From: Dactylosporangium fulvum
Lineage (GTDB): Bacteria > Actinomycetota > Actinomycetes > Mycobacteriales > Micromonosporaceae
Reading direction: 5' to 3'
DNA length: 64,000 nucleotides
Assembly: GCF_025137375.1 (NCBI RefSeq)
Contig: NZ_CP073720.1
Span: 9,014,501 to 9,078,500, forward strand
Positions within the stretch are counted from its first letter, which is position 1; each line of letters starts with the position of its first letter. Under the pieces are notes generated by a model. That model searched no databases. It was not told where the DNA came from and saw only the letters and a program-made list of their open reading frames with translations. The translations under genes were made by a program, and so were the position numbers. This document shows, piece after piece, positions 32,067 to 41,022 of the stretch.

Positions 32067-33707
32067 CTACGGCATCGAGCGGCCCAGGCGGATCCAGCGG
32101 TAACCGTAGGGGCCCAGCTCCAGCGCGCTGAGATCGCCGGCCTCCTTGTACTCCCGGTCGGCGAAGACGTCGTTGGGCTGGCGGCCCTCCGCCGCCAGCT
32201 GCCCCAGGTCGACCTCCGCCTCCGTGGTGCCCAGGTTGTGCAGGAACACCATCGTGCCGGTCGGTCCGTCGGCGCGGTGCACGAGGACACCCGGCGGCAT
32301 GGGCTGGTCGATGCAGGTACACGTGCCGTTGCCCACCTCGGGGCTCTCCCGCAGGGTGCGGATCATCCGCTCGAACCACGCCAGCAGCGACCGGTCGTCG
32401 TGGCGCTGCGCGGTGACGTTCACCTTCTCGTAGCCGTAGTCGCCGTCGGCGATCACCGGCCGGATCGGCTTGCCGTCGGTGAAGCCGCCGTTGTCGGTGT
32501 ACGACCACTGCATCGGTGTGCGGATCGCGAAGCGCCCCGGCTGGGAGAGGTCCTCGCCCATGCCGATCTCCTCGCCGTACCGCAGCACCGGCGTGCCGCG
32601 CAGCGTGAACTGCAGCGAGTAGGCCAACTCCAGCCGCCGGCGGTCACCGCCGAGCATCGGGGCCAGCCGGCGGCGGATGCCCCGGTCGTACAACTTCATC
32701 GACTCGTCCGGGCCGAACTCGGCGAAGACGTTCTCACGCTGCTCGGCCGTGAGCCGCGACAGGTCGATCTCGTCGTGGTTGCGCAGGAAGGTGGCCCACT
32801 GCCCGCCGTCCGGCAGCTTCGGTGTCGTCCGCAACCACTCGATGACCGGCTCGGGGTTCTGCCGCGCCAGCGCCAGCACCAGGCGGCCGTTGAGCATGAA
32901 GTCGAAGAGCATGTGGATCCGGTTGCTCGAGCCGCCCGTGTCGCCGAAGTACTCGGGGAGCTTCTCCGGCTCGACGTTGGCCTCGGCGATCAGGACCGCG
33001 TCGCCGCGCCGCCACTGGACGTGCTGGCGCAGCTCGGAGAGGTAGTCGAAGTCCATCGGGGCCTCGGCGCGGCCCGGCTCGGTGAGCTCGATGATGAACG
33101 GCACCGCGTCCATGCGGAAGCCGGCGACACCGAGCTGGATCCAGAACGCCAGCACCTTCTTGATCTCGGCCCGCACCTGCGGGTTGGCGAAGTTCAGGTC
33201 CGGCTGGAAGTCGTAGAAGCGGTGGTAGTACCAGGCGCGGGCCTTCCGGTGGTACGTCCACGTCTCGGACTGCTCGCCCGGGAAGACCATGCCCTGGTGC
33301 CGGTCGGCGGGCTCGGCGTCGCTCCAGATGTACCAGTCGCGGTACGGCGAGTCCTTCGAGGCGATCGCGGACCGGAACCACGGGTGCTCGTCGGAGGTGT
33401 GGTTCACCACAAGATCGATGACCACTTTGATGCCACGGCCGGCGGCCTCGTGCAGCAGCTCCGCGAAATCGCCGAGCGTGCCGAGTCGCGGATCGACGTT
33501 GTAGAAGTCGGTGGCGTCGTAACCGTCGTCCCGCCCGGGCGTCGGATGCATCGGATGCAACCACAGACAGTTGACTCCGAGCCTGGTCAGGTAGTCGAGA
33601 CGACTGATGAGACCTTGAAAGTCACCGATGCCGTCACCGTTGGAGTCCTGGAACGTCTCGACGTCCAGGCAATAGATGACGCTCTCGGTGTACCACCGCT
33701 CGCTCAT
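32067..33707 (-). CDS. GH13 alpha-amylase-family enzyme, trehalose-synthase-like
   Basis: 546 residues, cytoplasmic. GH13 motifs in order: IDLVVNHTSDEHPW (region I), GFRMDAVPF (nucleophile Asp), LIAEANVEPE (acid/base Glu), LRNHDEIDLSRLT (transition-state Asp). The N-terminus WYTESVIYCLDVETFQDSNGDGIGDF is of the trehalose synthase (TreS) type, which converts maltose and trehalose, but the sequence is divergent and it could be an alpha-glucosidase. The ATG at 33707 is divergent from the XRE gene. It lies outside the ABC operon, facing the same way, 1.4 kb beyond its end. Confidence 0.85.
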   Translation of the reverse strand: MSERWYTESVIYCLDVETFQDSNGDGIGDFQGLISRLDYLTRLGVNCLWLHPMHPTPGRDDGYDATDFYNVDPRLGTLGDFAELLHEAAGRGIKVVIDLVVNHTSDEHPWFRSAIASKDSPYRDWYIWSDAEPADRHQGMVFPGEQSETWTYHRKARAWYYHRFYDFQPDLNFANPQVRAEIKKVLAFWIQLGVAGFRMDAVPFIIELTEPGRAEAPMDFDYLSELRQHVQWRRGDAVLIAEANVEPEKLPEYFGDTGGSSNRIHMLFDFMLNGRLVLALARQNPEPVIEWLRTTPKLPDGGQWATFLRNHDEIDLSRLTAEQRENVFAEFGPDESMKLYDRGIRRRLAPMLGGDRRRLELAYSLQFTLRGTPVLRYGEEIGMGEDLSQPGRFAIRTPMQWSYTDNGGFTDGKPIRPVIADGDYGYEKVNVTAQRHDDRSLLAWFERMIRTLRESPEVGNGTCTCIDQPMPPGVLVHRADGPTGTMVFLHNLGTTEAEVDLGQLAAEGRQPNDVFADREYKEAGDLSALELGPYGYRWIRLGRSMP

Positions 33708-33795
33708 GTGGTTGGGGTAACCCGAATCGGCCTCGACTCAAACGCCCGCTTGCGTGTGGCATCCCCCGACCGCAAGGATGGCTCTCGGGGGGCTG

Positions 33796-34680
33796 ATGGT
33801 CGACTTCGCCGGCGCGTTACGGGACGCCATCCAGGCACGAGGCCTGGGACTGGAACGCATCCAGGAGCGGTTGCGCGCCGAGGGCTATTCGGTGAGTCTC
33901 GCCACACTCAGTTACTGGCAGACCGGCCGGAGCCGACCGGAGCGACGCGAGTCGCTGGCCGCGCTGGCCGAACTGGAGAGGATCCTCGAGGTGGAGCCGG
34001 GCTCCCTGGCCGCGCTCGTCGGACCGCCCCGCCCCCGCGGCCGCCACCTGCACAAGAGCCAGGACACCCACGACCTCGGCGCCTTCTGGACCGAGCGCGA
34101 CCTCATCGTCGACCTCGCACAAGGCATCGACACCCGCTGGGACGAGCGGCTGACCCGGCTCAGCCAGCACGACCGGGTCACCGTCGGCCCCGACAAGGGC
34201 GAGGTCTCGTTCCTCGTGCGGCAGGTCCTGCGCGCCGAGGCCGACGGACCGGACCGCTGGGTCCTGATCGTGCGCCTCGACGAGCAGGAGCGCCCGTTGC
34301 CACTGCTCACGCCCGTGCGCAACTGCCGCCTGGGCCGGGTGGTGGAGCACCCCGAGAGCGGCCTGTTGCTGGCCGAGTTGTTGTTCGACCGGCCGCTCGC
34401 CAAGGGCGAGACGGTGATCACCGAACATGCGCTGCATAATTATCCGCCGTTTCCATTGGCGACGAACTATGAGCGCAAGTTCCGGTTACCCGTCCGCGAA
34501 TACGTGGTCGAGGTCTGTTTCGATCCTGCGGCGTTACCGCGGGCCGTCTATCAGTTCCAGCAGATGGACGGCCAATCGGAACAGGTGACCACGGTCGAGG
34601 TCGGCGTCGGCAACTCGGTGCACGCCATCGCCCTCGATTACGGGCCCGGTCGTTACGGTCTACGGTGGGAATGGGAGTAG
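33796..34680 (+). CDS. XRE-type helix-turn-helix protein
   Basis: 294 residues from ATG 33796 (G-run just upstream). Residues ~5-60 form a helix-turn-helix: LRDAIQARGLGLERIQERLRAEGYSVSLATLSYWQTGRSRPERRESLAALAELERILE. The remaining 230 residues (a beta-rich domain, e.g. FPLATNYERKFRLPVREYVVEVCFDP) have no recognised family and could sense a ligand. The last ~250 bases are visibly less GC-rich than the neighbours, hinting at transfer. Divergent from the GH13 gene. Confidence 0.78.
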   Translation: MVDFAGALRDAIQARGLGLERIQERLRAEGYSVSLATLSYWQTGRSRPERRESLAALAELERILEVEPGSLAALVGPPRPRGRHLHKSQDTHDLGAFWTERDLIVDLAQGIDTRWDERLTRLSQHDRVTVGPDKGEVSFLVRQVLRAEADGPDRWVLIVRLDEQERPLPLLTPVRNCRLGRVVEHPESGLLLAELLFDRPLAKGETVITEHALHNYPPFPLATNYERKFRLPVREYVVEVCFDPAALPRAVYQFQQMDGQSEQVTTVEVGVGNSVHAIALDYGPGRYGLRWEWE

Positions 34681-34930
34681 TACGCGCTGGTCACAGCACC
34701 TTTGCCAGTGTTGATCTCAGCACCTTGGACAGCAGGGAAGAACAACGGGGCGCCGGTGTGGCCAGCGCCCCGCCTCTGTTCCCGGAAAATACCGGCGTCA
34801 CCATCGGAACGGCTGGGATGTCGCCGCGACGGTCAGGGTGGAACGCATGTGCCGCCTCCACAAGGAAGTTCAATTTCCTTGTCGATGAAGTTATTCGGAG
34901 GCAGGCTTGCACGGGAAGATCTTCGGCGGC

Positions 34931-34974
34931 CTTAACAGTTAACGCTCGGGCCTTCGGCCGGATTAACAGTTAAG
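34931..34974. promoter_or_regulatory. Paired 11-bp palindromes around a GGCC hairpin
   Basis: TTAACAGTTAA at 34932-34942 and 34963-34973, centres 31 bp apart (about three helical turns), separated by a small GGCC-TTC-GGCC hairpin. The arms are also inverted relative to each other (CTTAAC...GTTAAG), so the RNA could fold as one long imperfect stem-loop. It may be a paired operator or the terminator of the XRE gene. Confidence 0.45.
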
Positions 34975-34981
34975 AGTAAAA

Positions 34982-35021
34982 GCCGGACGGTCGCACCCGC
35001 CAACTTGTGCGACCGTCCGGC
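34982..35021 (-). terminator. Rho-independent terminator of the alpha-glucosidase operon
   Basis: Perfect 15-bp stem (GCCGGACGGTCGCAC, loop of 10, exact complement). On the minus strand it is followed by TTTTACTCTT. It lies 110 bases beyond the stop of the minus-strand alpha-glucosidase gene. Confidence 0.75.
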
Positions 35022-35131
35022 GTCTGTGGTGGCCGGCGGCGCCGGAGGCGCCGAGAACCACGGAGTCCTGGCTGACGCTGGGCGCGGTGGCGACAATGCC
35101 CAGCGCCAGGTTCCAAAGCCCTTCCAGAGCC

Positions 35132-36724
35132 TCAGACCAGGCGGATCCAGACCGAAGCGTCGGACGGCAGGGTGCCGTCCTCGTTGAGCGGCACGCTGCT
35201 GACCAGCACCTCCCGGTGCGGCGGCAGCGCAACCGGGGCGCTGCCCAGGTTGGTGATGTTGGCGAAGGTGTCGTCGCGGGCGAACGCGATGACCTCCGGG
35301 TCGGAGTCCAGCCAGCGCATCGGCCCGTCGCCGAGCGACGGCTCGGCCCGGCGGATCCGCAGCGCCTCGCGGTACAACTCCAGGAAGGAACCCGGCGTCC
35401 CCTGCTGCGCGGCAACCGTCTTGTCCGCCCATTGCGGCGGCTGCGGGAGCCACGGCGTGCCGACCGCGTCGCTCGGGCTGAACCCGAACGGCGGGGCGGA
35501 CCCCGACCAGGGCAGCGGCACCCGGCAGCCGTCCCGGCCGGGGTCGATCCCCCCGGAGCGGTGGAACATGGGGTCTTCCCGCAGGTTGTCGTCGAGGTCC
35601 TCGACCTCTTCGAGCCCGAGCTCCTCACCCTGGTACAGGTAGACGGCGCCGGGCAGCGACATGATGAGCAGCGCGGCGGCACGCGCCCGGCGGGCGCCCA
35701 GCTCCAGATCGGAGGGCACGTCGCGGCGCTTCTCGGCGAACGCGAAGTTGGTCACCTCGCGGCCGAACCGGGTCACCTCGCGGGTCACGTCGTGATTGCT
35801 GAGGACCCAGGTGGCGGGCGCGGCGACCGGGGCGTGCACCTCGAGCGTCATGTTGATCTCGTAGCGCAGCTTGGCGGCCTCCCACGGCGCGCCGAGGAAC
35901 GCGAAGTTGAACGCGGTGTGGAGCTCGTCGGGGCGCAGGTACCGCGCGAACGCCTCGTGGTCGGGCAGCCAGACCTCACCGATGAGCGCGCGCGGCGGCG
36001 AGTAGGTGTCGGCGATGCGCCGCCAGGACTGGTAGATCTCGTGGATCCCGTCGTTGTCCTCGTAGTCGTCGCTGACCAGTGGGTCCTTGATGAGCACCGC
36101 GGCGGAGTCGATGCGGATGCCGTCGATGCCGCGGTCGAGCCAGAACCGGACGATGTCCTCGAACTCCTCGCGGACGGCCGGGTGGTCCCAGTTGAAGTCC
36201 GGCTGCTCGGGGGCGAACAGGTGCAGGTACCACTCGCCGTCGTCGATCCTGGTCCAGGCCGACCCGCCGAAGATGGACTGCAGGTCGGTGGGTGGCAGTT
36301 CGCCGTGCTCGCCGCGGCCCTTGCGGAACCAGAACAGGTCGCGCTCGGGCGATCCGGACGGCGACGCGAGCGCCCGCTGAAACCAGGCGTGCTGGTCGGA
36401 GCAGTGGTTCGGGACGATGTCGCAGATCACCTTGATGCCGGCGGCGTGCGCCTCCTCGATGAGCTTCTCGGCCTCGGCGAGGGTGCCGAAGATCGGGTCG
36501 ATGGCTCGGAAGTCGGCGACGTCGTAGCCGCCGTCGGCGAGCGGCGAGGGGTACCACGGCACGATCCAGATCGCGTCGACGCCCAGGCCGGCCAGATACG
36601 GCAGGCGCGCGCGTAGGCCGGCCAGGTCACCGACGCCGTCGCCGTTACCGTCGGCGAAGCTCCGCAAGTACACCTGGTAGATAGCGGCGCTGCGCCACCA
36701 TGCGTGGTGGTTCTGGTCGGCCAC
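35132..36724 (-). CDS. GH13 alpha-glucosidase / oligo-1,6-glucosidase
   Basis: 530 residues from GTG 36724 (AGG about 7 bases upstream). GH13 motifs: CDIVPNHCSDQHAWF, GIDGIRIDSAAV (nucleophile Asp), LIGEVWLPDHEAF (acid/base Glu), WVLSNHDVTREVTRFG. The N-terminus WWRSAAIYQVYLRSFADGNGDGVGDLAGLR is typical of exo-acting alpha-glucosidases. It is the last gene of the binding-protein/permease operon (67 bases after malG-like), so it probably hydrolyses the imported alpha-glucoside in the cytoplasm. The in-frame upstream extension overlaps the permease gene and is not used. Confidence 0.9.
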   Translation of the reverse strand: MADQNHHAWWRSAAIYQVYLRSFADGNGDGVGDLAGLRARLPYLAGLGVDAIWIVPWYPSPLADGGYDVADFRAIDPIFGTLAEAEKLIEEAHAAGIKVICDIVPNHCSDQHAWFQRALASPSGSPERDLFWFRKGRGEHGELPPTDLQSIFGGSAWTRIDDGEWYLHLFAPEQPDFNWDHPAVREEFEDIVRFWLDRGIDGIRIDSAAVLIKDPLVSDDYEDNDGIHEIYQSWRRIADTYSPPRALIGEVWLPDHEAFARYLRPDELHTAFNFAFLGAPWEAAKLRYEINMTLEVHAPVAAPATWVLSNHDVTREVTRFGREVTNFAFAEKRRDVPSDLELGARRARAAALLIMSLPGAVYLYQGEELGLEEVEDLDDNLREDPMFHRSGGIDPGRDGCRVPLPWSGSAPPFGFSPSDAVGTPWLPQPPQWADKTVAAQQGTPGSFLELYREALRIRRAEPSLGDGPMRWLDSDPEVIAFARDDTFANITNLGSAPVALPPHREVLVSSVPLNEDGTLPSDASVWIRLV

Positions 36725-36791
36725 GTGGAACCTGCTTTCTAGGGATGTGGTGAACGCGTTGACGGCGGTCAGGGTCGTGAGCGTCGTGAGC

Positions 36792-37823
36792 TCAGCCCTT
36801 GACTGCGCCGCCCAAGCCGGCACTCGAGAGGAACAGGCGCTGGAAGATGAGGAAGAACACGACCGGGATGAGCGTCGAGATCGCCAGGGACGCGAGGAAC
36901 ACGCCCAGATCTGTCTGCTGCGCGATCGCGGGCAGGCGCACCGACAGCGGCTGCTTGGCCTGGTCCTTGAGCACGAGCATCGGCCACAGGAAGTCCTTCC
37001 AGCTCGCGATGGCCGCGAATACGGACACGACGCCGAGGATCGGCTTGGACATCGGCAGGACGACCGACCAGAACAGCCGGAACGAACTGGCGCCGTCGAC
37101 CTTGGCCGCCTCGAACACCTCACGCGGGAGGCTGTCGAAGAACCGCGTCACGATCACCACGTTGAACGCGCTTGCGCCTGACGGCAGCCAAACGGCGAAG
37201 AAGCTGTTGATGAGCGACGTGCCGATACCCGGCGGATTGAGGATCGTGAGGTACAGCGGTACGAGGAGCACGACGGCCGGCACGAACAGGGTCGCGATCA
37301 CCAGACCGTTGACGATCTTGGCCCAGGCGGGCCGCAGGACGGACAACACGAAGCCGCCCGTGGTCGCGACGAGCAACTGCACGAACCAGGAGCCGGCGGC
37401 GAGCCAGATCGTGTTGAGGAAGTACCGGCTGATCTGGACGTCGTTCCACGCCTCGCTGACGTTCTCCCAGCGCACACCGTTCGGGAAGACCGCCAGCGGC
37501 GTGCGGATGATGTCCTGCGTGGGAGTGATCGCGTACTTCGCGAGGAGCAGCATCGGCCCGACGCCGACCACGAGAAGCAACAGCAGCAGCGTCCCGTGCA
37601 AAATCTTCATGGTCACGCTGACGCGAGGATTGCGCCAGTCCTGGTCGGAAACGAAGCCGCGGCCGCCGTCGAACTGGGATGCCTTGCGCTTGCGGACCGG
37701 TCGGGCCGACCTGATCGCACCGCCCGGAGTCGCCCCGCCGGGCGCCTGCCTGGTGGGACTGGTGACAGTAGCCAGCCCCGCGGTCGCGCGGCCGGATCCG
37801 TCGGAGGTCGACGGGAAGGTCAT
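36792..37823 (-). CDS. Sugar ABC transporter permease, MalG type
   Basis: 343 residues from ATG 37823, with GAGGA 6 bases upstream. A ~75-residue Thr/Pro/Arg-rich cytoplasmic N-terminus precedes six membrane helices. The EAA loop contacting the ATPase reads EVFEAAKVDGASSFRLFWSVVLPMSKPIL. Sequence type is that of carbohydrate-uptake family 1 permeases (maltose, trehalose and alike). No ATPase gene lies in the operon, so a shared MsiK-like ATPase encoded elsewhere is likely, as is usual in actinomycetes. Confidence 0.9.
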   Translation of the reverse strand: MTFPSTSDGSGRATAGLATVTSPTRQAPGGATPGGAIRSARPVRKRKASQFDGGRGFVSDQDWRNPRVSVTMKILHGTLLLLLLVVGVGPMLLLAKYAITPTQDIIRTPLAVFPNGVRWENVSEAWNDVQISRYFLNTIWLAAGSWFVQLLVATTGGFVLSVLRPAWAKIVNGLVIATLFVPAVVLLVPLYLTILNPPGIGTSLINSFFAVWLPSGASAFNVVIVTRFFDSLPREVFEAAKVDGASSFRLFWSVVLPMSKPILGVVSVFAAIASWKDFLWPMLVLKDQAKQPLSVRLPAIAQQTDLGVFLASLAISTLIPVVFFLIFQRLFLSSAGLGGAVKG

Positions 37824-37858
37824 GGTGGTCCTCTTCCCCTCGGGGACGTGTCGGCCGG

Positions 37859-38842
37859 TCACGACTTGCTCCAGCCGGATGTGAGCTTGAAGTACACCAG
37901 CGACAGGATCGCCAGGAACGCGGCGAGCATGACGGACAGGGCGGTCGCCGCACCGTAGTTGCCGCCCAGGGAGCTGCCGAACCCGTAGTTGTAGATCATG
38001 AGCAGAATCGTCAGCGTGGCGTTCGCCGGGCCGCCACCGGTGAACAGGTAGGGCTCCAGGAACACCTGGACGGTGCCGATGATCTGCAGGATGAAGGTGA
38101 TGAGCAGGACGCCGCGCAGCTGCGGCATGGCCACGTGCCACACCTTCCGCCAGACGCCGGCGCCGTCGACCTCGGCGGCGTCGTAGAGCTCGTCCGGAAC
38201 GCTGATGAGCGCGGCCAGGTAGATGATCACGGTTCCGCCGGCCGCGGCCCACGTTGCTTCGACGACAAGAGACGGCATGGCGAGGGACGGACTCGACAGC
38301 CAGGTGTACGGGCCGAGCCCGACCCAGCCCAGGATCGTGTTGAACACGCCGTCCGCGGAGCCGTCGTAGAAGAACTTCCACAGCAGGACGGCGACGACGG
38401 GCGGCACCACCACCGGGAGATAGGCGAGTGCGGAGAACAGGCCCTTGCGCCGCCGGACCGAGCTGATGAGCACCGCCGTCACCAGCGGGATCGGGAAGCC
38501 GATCACGAGGGCGAGCAGTGCGAAGTAGAGGGTGTTGCGGATCGCCGTGGGCAGGTCGGGATCGGTGAGCACGTACTGGAAGTTGTTCCAGCCGACCCAT
38601 CTCGGTGCACCGACGAGGTTGGTCTTCTGGAAGCTCATGACCACCGATCGCACGATCGGCCACCACGAGAAGACCCCGAAGATGACCAGGAGCGGCAGCG
38701 CGAACACGACCGAGCTCAGCCCGCCGCGTTGAACCCAGGTCATCGGGTCGCGCCGGCGGACCCGCCCGCCCGCCCCTGGCCTGTGATGGCCCCTGGCGGC
38801 GGCGTTGTCACCAGCCTGCCGCGGGGCGCCCAGAGCGCTCAC
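37859..38842 (-). CDS. Sugar ABC transporter permease, MalF type
   Basis: 327 residues from GTG 38842, with AGGAG 9 bases upstream. Six membrane helices; EAA loop ELYDAAEVDGAGVWRKVWHVAMPQLRGVLL. It pairs with the MalG-type permease 35 bases downstream. It is preceded by a strong stem-loop that separates it from the binding-protein gene. Confidence 0.9.
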   Translation of the reverse strand: MSALGAPRQAGDNAAARGHHRPGAGGRVRRRDPMTWVQRGGLSSVVFALPLLVIFGVFSWWPIVRSVVMSFQKTNLVGAPRWVGWNNFQYVLTDPDLPTAIRNTLYFALLALVIGFPIPLVTAVLISSVRRRKGLFSALAYLPVVVPPVVAVLLWKFFYDGSADGVFNTILGWVGLGPYTWLSSPSLAMPSLVVEATWAAAGGTVIIYLAALISVPDELYDAAEVDGAGVWRKVWHVAMPQLRGVLLITFILQIIGTVQVFLEPYLFTGGGPANATLTILLMIYNYGFGSSLGGNYGAATALSVMLAAFLAILSLVYFKLTSGWSKS

Positions 38843-38870
38843 GACACATCACTCCTAGTCCTGGTTTCCC

Positions 38871-38904
38871 GGTGTGGGCCGCCGGTCCACCGGCGGCCCA
38901 CACC
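38871..38904 (-). other. Intercistronic stem-loop between binding-protein and permease genes
   Basis: Perfect 16-bp inverted repeat (GGTGTGGGCCGCCGGT, 2-nt centre, exact complement) between the stop of the binding-protein gene and the malF-like start. No T-run follows. Such hairpins after malE-type genes stabilise the upstream message or cause partial termination, giving more binding protein than permease; this is inferred here. Confidence 0.65.
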
Positions 38905-38934
38905 TTGCGGGTTTGTTGATGGTGTGGTGAGCGA

Positions 38935-40329
38935 TCAGCCGGCCGCGTCGATGGCGCGCTGCGCCTTCGCGTTGGCTTCGGTGAGCAGTTGGTCGATGTT
39001 GGCGTCCTTGTTCGTCAGGACCGCCTGGACCGCCGTGTCGAGCGCCTTGTAGACGTCCTGGGTGGCGATCGCCGGCTCGTTGACGAGCTTGGCGTCGAAC
39101 ACCTTGCTGGTGAAGGTGGTCATCTGGTCCAGCGGGACGTTGACGTAGGTCTTGATCCAGTTCTGGTACTGCTGGTACTGCGACTGGGAGAAGATCGGCA
39201 GCTCAGGGGTGCCCACGGGCTGCTTGCTCGCGATCTGGATCTCCGCGTTCTTCTTCGCGGCGCCCTCGTTGGTGTACTTGCGCAGGTAGTGGTAGTCGAT
39301 CCACTTGACGGCGGCGGCCTTCTCGTTGTTGCTGGCCTTGCTCGACACGGCGGCCATGGTGCCGCCACCGAGCACGCCCGACTCGCCACCCGAGAGCGGG
39401 ATCATCGTCAGGCCGTACGACTTCGGGTTGATGTTGTTCGTCTGCACCAGGCTCGTGTAGACGTCCTGGCCCGAGGTGTACATGCCGATCTTGCCGGCGG
39501 CGAACGCCTGGTTGATGCCCGACCAGTCGTAGCTGAAGTTCGCGCCCATGGAGTTGTCGCTCCAGCGCAGGTCCTTCAGGAACTGCAGCGAGGCCTTGGT
39601 CGCGTCGTTGGTGAGCGTCGCCTTCTTGCCGTCCTGCACCCGGCCACCGCGGGCGTAGGTGTCGACCGTCAGCTGCCAGCCGCCGGTGCCGTCCCGGGAC
39701 ATCTGGGCGAAGCCGGCCTGGCCGGTCTTCTCCGCGATGGCCTTGGCGGCCGTGCGGACCTCGTCCCAGGTGGTCGGCGGCTTGTTCGGGTCGAGGCCGG
39801 CCTGGGTGAACAGGTCACGGTTGTAGTGCAGGCCGACCGCGTAGATGCTCTTCGCGGGAATGGCGTAGACGTGACCGTCCGAGCCCTGGCCGTACTGCAG
39901 CAGGTTCTTGTTGAAGTTCGACGCGTACGAGAGCTGGGCGAGGTACGCCTGCATGTCAGTGATCTGCTGGTTCGCGATCAGCGTCTTCGCGTCGGTGAAG
40001 GGGATCTCGAACACCGTCGGCAGCGTGCCGCCGGCGAGGTCGGCCGCGAACGTGGTGGCCTTCCACTCGTAGTCGTGCGTCTTGACCGTGATGTTCGGGT
40101 TTTCCTTCTGGAAGTCCGCCACCTCTTCCGCGAGTGCCTGCTGCGCCTCCGGCTTGGCGCCGGGGAGCAACCCCACGACGTTGAGCGTGACCTTGGTGTT
40201 CGGGTCGAGCGTCGTCGAACCCGAGTCGCCGCTGTTGTTGTCGCTCGAGGAGCACGCGCCGAGCGTGCTGCCGAGCGCGAGCGCACCTACGACGGCGAAA
40301 GCCATCGTGGTACGTCGTGAGAACTTCAT
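38935..40329 (-). CDS. Sugar ABC transporter substrate-binding lipoprotein
   Basis: 464 residues from ATG 40329 with AAGGAG 5 bases upstream. Signal peptide with lipobox (FAVVGALALGSTLGACSSSDNN; Cys ~26), then a Ser/Asp-rich linker and a family 1 solute-binding fold (TLNVVGLLPGAKPEAQQAL; FEIPFTDAKTLI; YAIPAKSIYAVGLHYNRDLF; AGKIGMYTSGQDV). First gene of the transporter operon. Likely substrates are alpha-glucosides, judged from the co-transcribed GH13 gene. Controlled, by inference, by the LacI-type protein encoded upstream. Confidence 0.92.
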   Translation of the reverse strand: MKFSRRTTMAFAVVGALALGSTLGACSSSDNNSGDSGSTTLDPNTKVTLNVVGLLPGAKPEAQQALAEEVADFQKENPNITVKTHDYEWKATTFAADLAGGTLPTVFEIPFTDAKTLIANQQITDMQAYLAQLSYASNFNKNLLQYGQGSDGHVYAIPAKSIYAVGLHYNRDLFTQAGLDPNKPPTTWDEVRTAAKAIAEKTGQAGFAQMSRDGTGGWQLTVDTYARGGRVQDGKKATLTNDATKASLQFLKDLRWSDNSMGANFSYDWSGINQAFAAGKIGMYTSGQDVYTSLVQTNNINPKSYGLTMIPLSGGESGVLGGGTMAAVSSKASNNEKAAAVKWIDYHYLRKYTNEGAAKKNAEIQIASKQPVGTPELPIFSQSQYQQYQNWIKTYVNVPLDQMTTFTSKVFDAKLVNEPAIATQDVYKALDTAVQAVLTNKDANIDQLLTEANAKAQRAIDAAG

Positions 40330-40414
40330 CGTCGCTCCTTGTTGGGGTGTGTCGGCATCCGGCCCTGGATGGTGCGGATCGGATGGGGGGAATCGTTGGG
40401 GCGAGGACCAGCCG

Positions 40415-40600
40415 TCAGAGCCGGAGCCGGACGGCGGTGCCCTTGAGCAGTCGGCCATCGGGAAGGTCCCTGGCCGCGCCGGGAAGACGGCCGGTCGGCG
40501 TGCCGAAAGGCCGTAGGTAGTCCGCGAACCGAGGAGCGTCCGGGAGCCAGATCTCGCCGACGAGGGCGTGCGGCTCCTCGTATGAGTCGGCGATCGCTAG
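40415..40600 (-). pseudogene. Decayed GH13 alpha-glucosidase fragment in operon leader
   Basis: The minus strand encodes IADSYEEPHALVGEIWLPD, then RFADYLRPFG, then a junction, then LPDGRLLKGTAVRLRL and a stop. The first part matches the acid/base region of the neighbouring intact alpha-glucosidase (IADTYSPPRALIGEVWLPD...FARYLRP); the last resembles the C-terminal beta-strand of such enzymes. Everything before and between is missing, and no start or ribosome site precedes it properly. It sits upstream of the binding-protein gene and looks like the scar of a deleted GH13 gene. Confidence 0.7.
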
Positions 40601-40803
40601 CAATGGACTCCTTCCTTCGTAGGAGGCCGGGCGGGACAGTAGGGCGTCCGACCTGGACCGCTCCGCCCGGGTGCGCAACCTGGAGTCGGCTGCTGGGGGT
40701 GCTACAGGCGCGTTACTGATCGGTTTCCGTCGCATCGCGTCAGGGTTTCGGCCTGGCGTAGGCACGAGATTAGGCTCACGCAGCACAAGAAGTCCATGGC
40801 TCG

Positions 40804-40817
40804 TTGCAAAATTTTAA
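40804..40817. promoter_or_regulatory. Candidate LacI-family operator of sugar operon
   Basis: TTGCAAAATTTTAA, a near palindrome around AAAATTTT and the only such AT-rich block nearby. It shares TGCAAAA with the site upstream of the lacI gene. It lies ~475 bases before the binding-protein start, so the leader would be long and would include the GH13 remnant. Confidence 0.4.
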
Positions 40818-40972
40818 TCATCCACCGCCGGACACTTGCACGGGCACGCTCCCATCAGCCCACAACTTGCAGAGAATCGGCCGAAATACCACTGCCGCCG
40901 ACGCCGGACGGGCGGCCGCCGCCCCTCGCCGACACGGCACCGAGACCCGGCAATCCGATGCGCGGGCATGCA

Positions 40973-41012
40973 AAAGGGCGCCACGACTCCGGCAGAAGTC
41001 GTGGCGCCCTTT
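40973..41012 (-). terminator. Rho-independent terminator of lacI-type gene
   Basis: Perfect 16-bp stem (AAAGGGCGCCACGACT, 8-nt loop, exact complement), 10 bases beyond the stop of the minus-strand regulator gene. The A/T ends of the stem supply a short T-run on the transcript side. Confidence 0.75.
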
Positions 41013-41022
41013 GTACTTAGGC

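Larger units (their letters stand above)
34681..35131. other. Gene-free stretch between XRE and alpha-glucosidase genes
   Basis: 451 bases with no supported gene. Lower GC at 34690-34980. Contains paired TTAACAGTTAA palindromes (34932-34942, 34963-34973) and the terminator at 34982-35021. The rest (34681-34930 and 35022-35131) shows nothing I can name. Confidence 0.6.

Noticed and set aside
34665..34973. Small frames after the XRE gene
   Set aside because: They have no ribosome site, mixed composition, and overlap the palindromes and terminator region.
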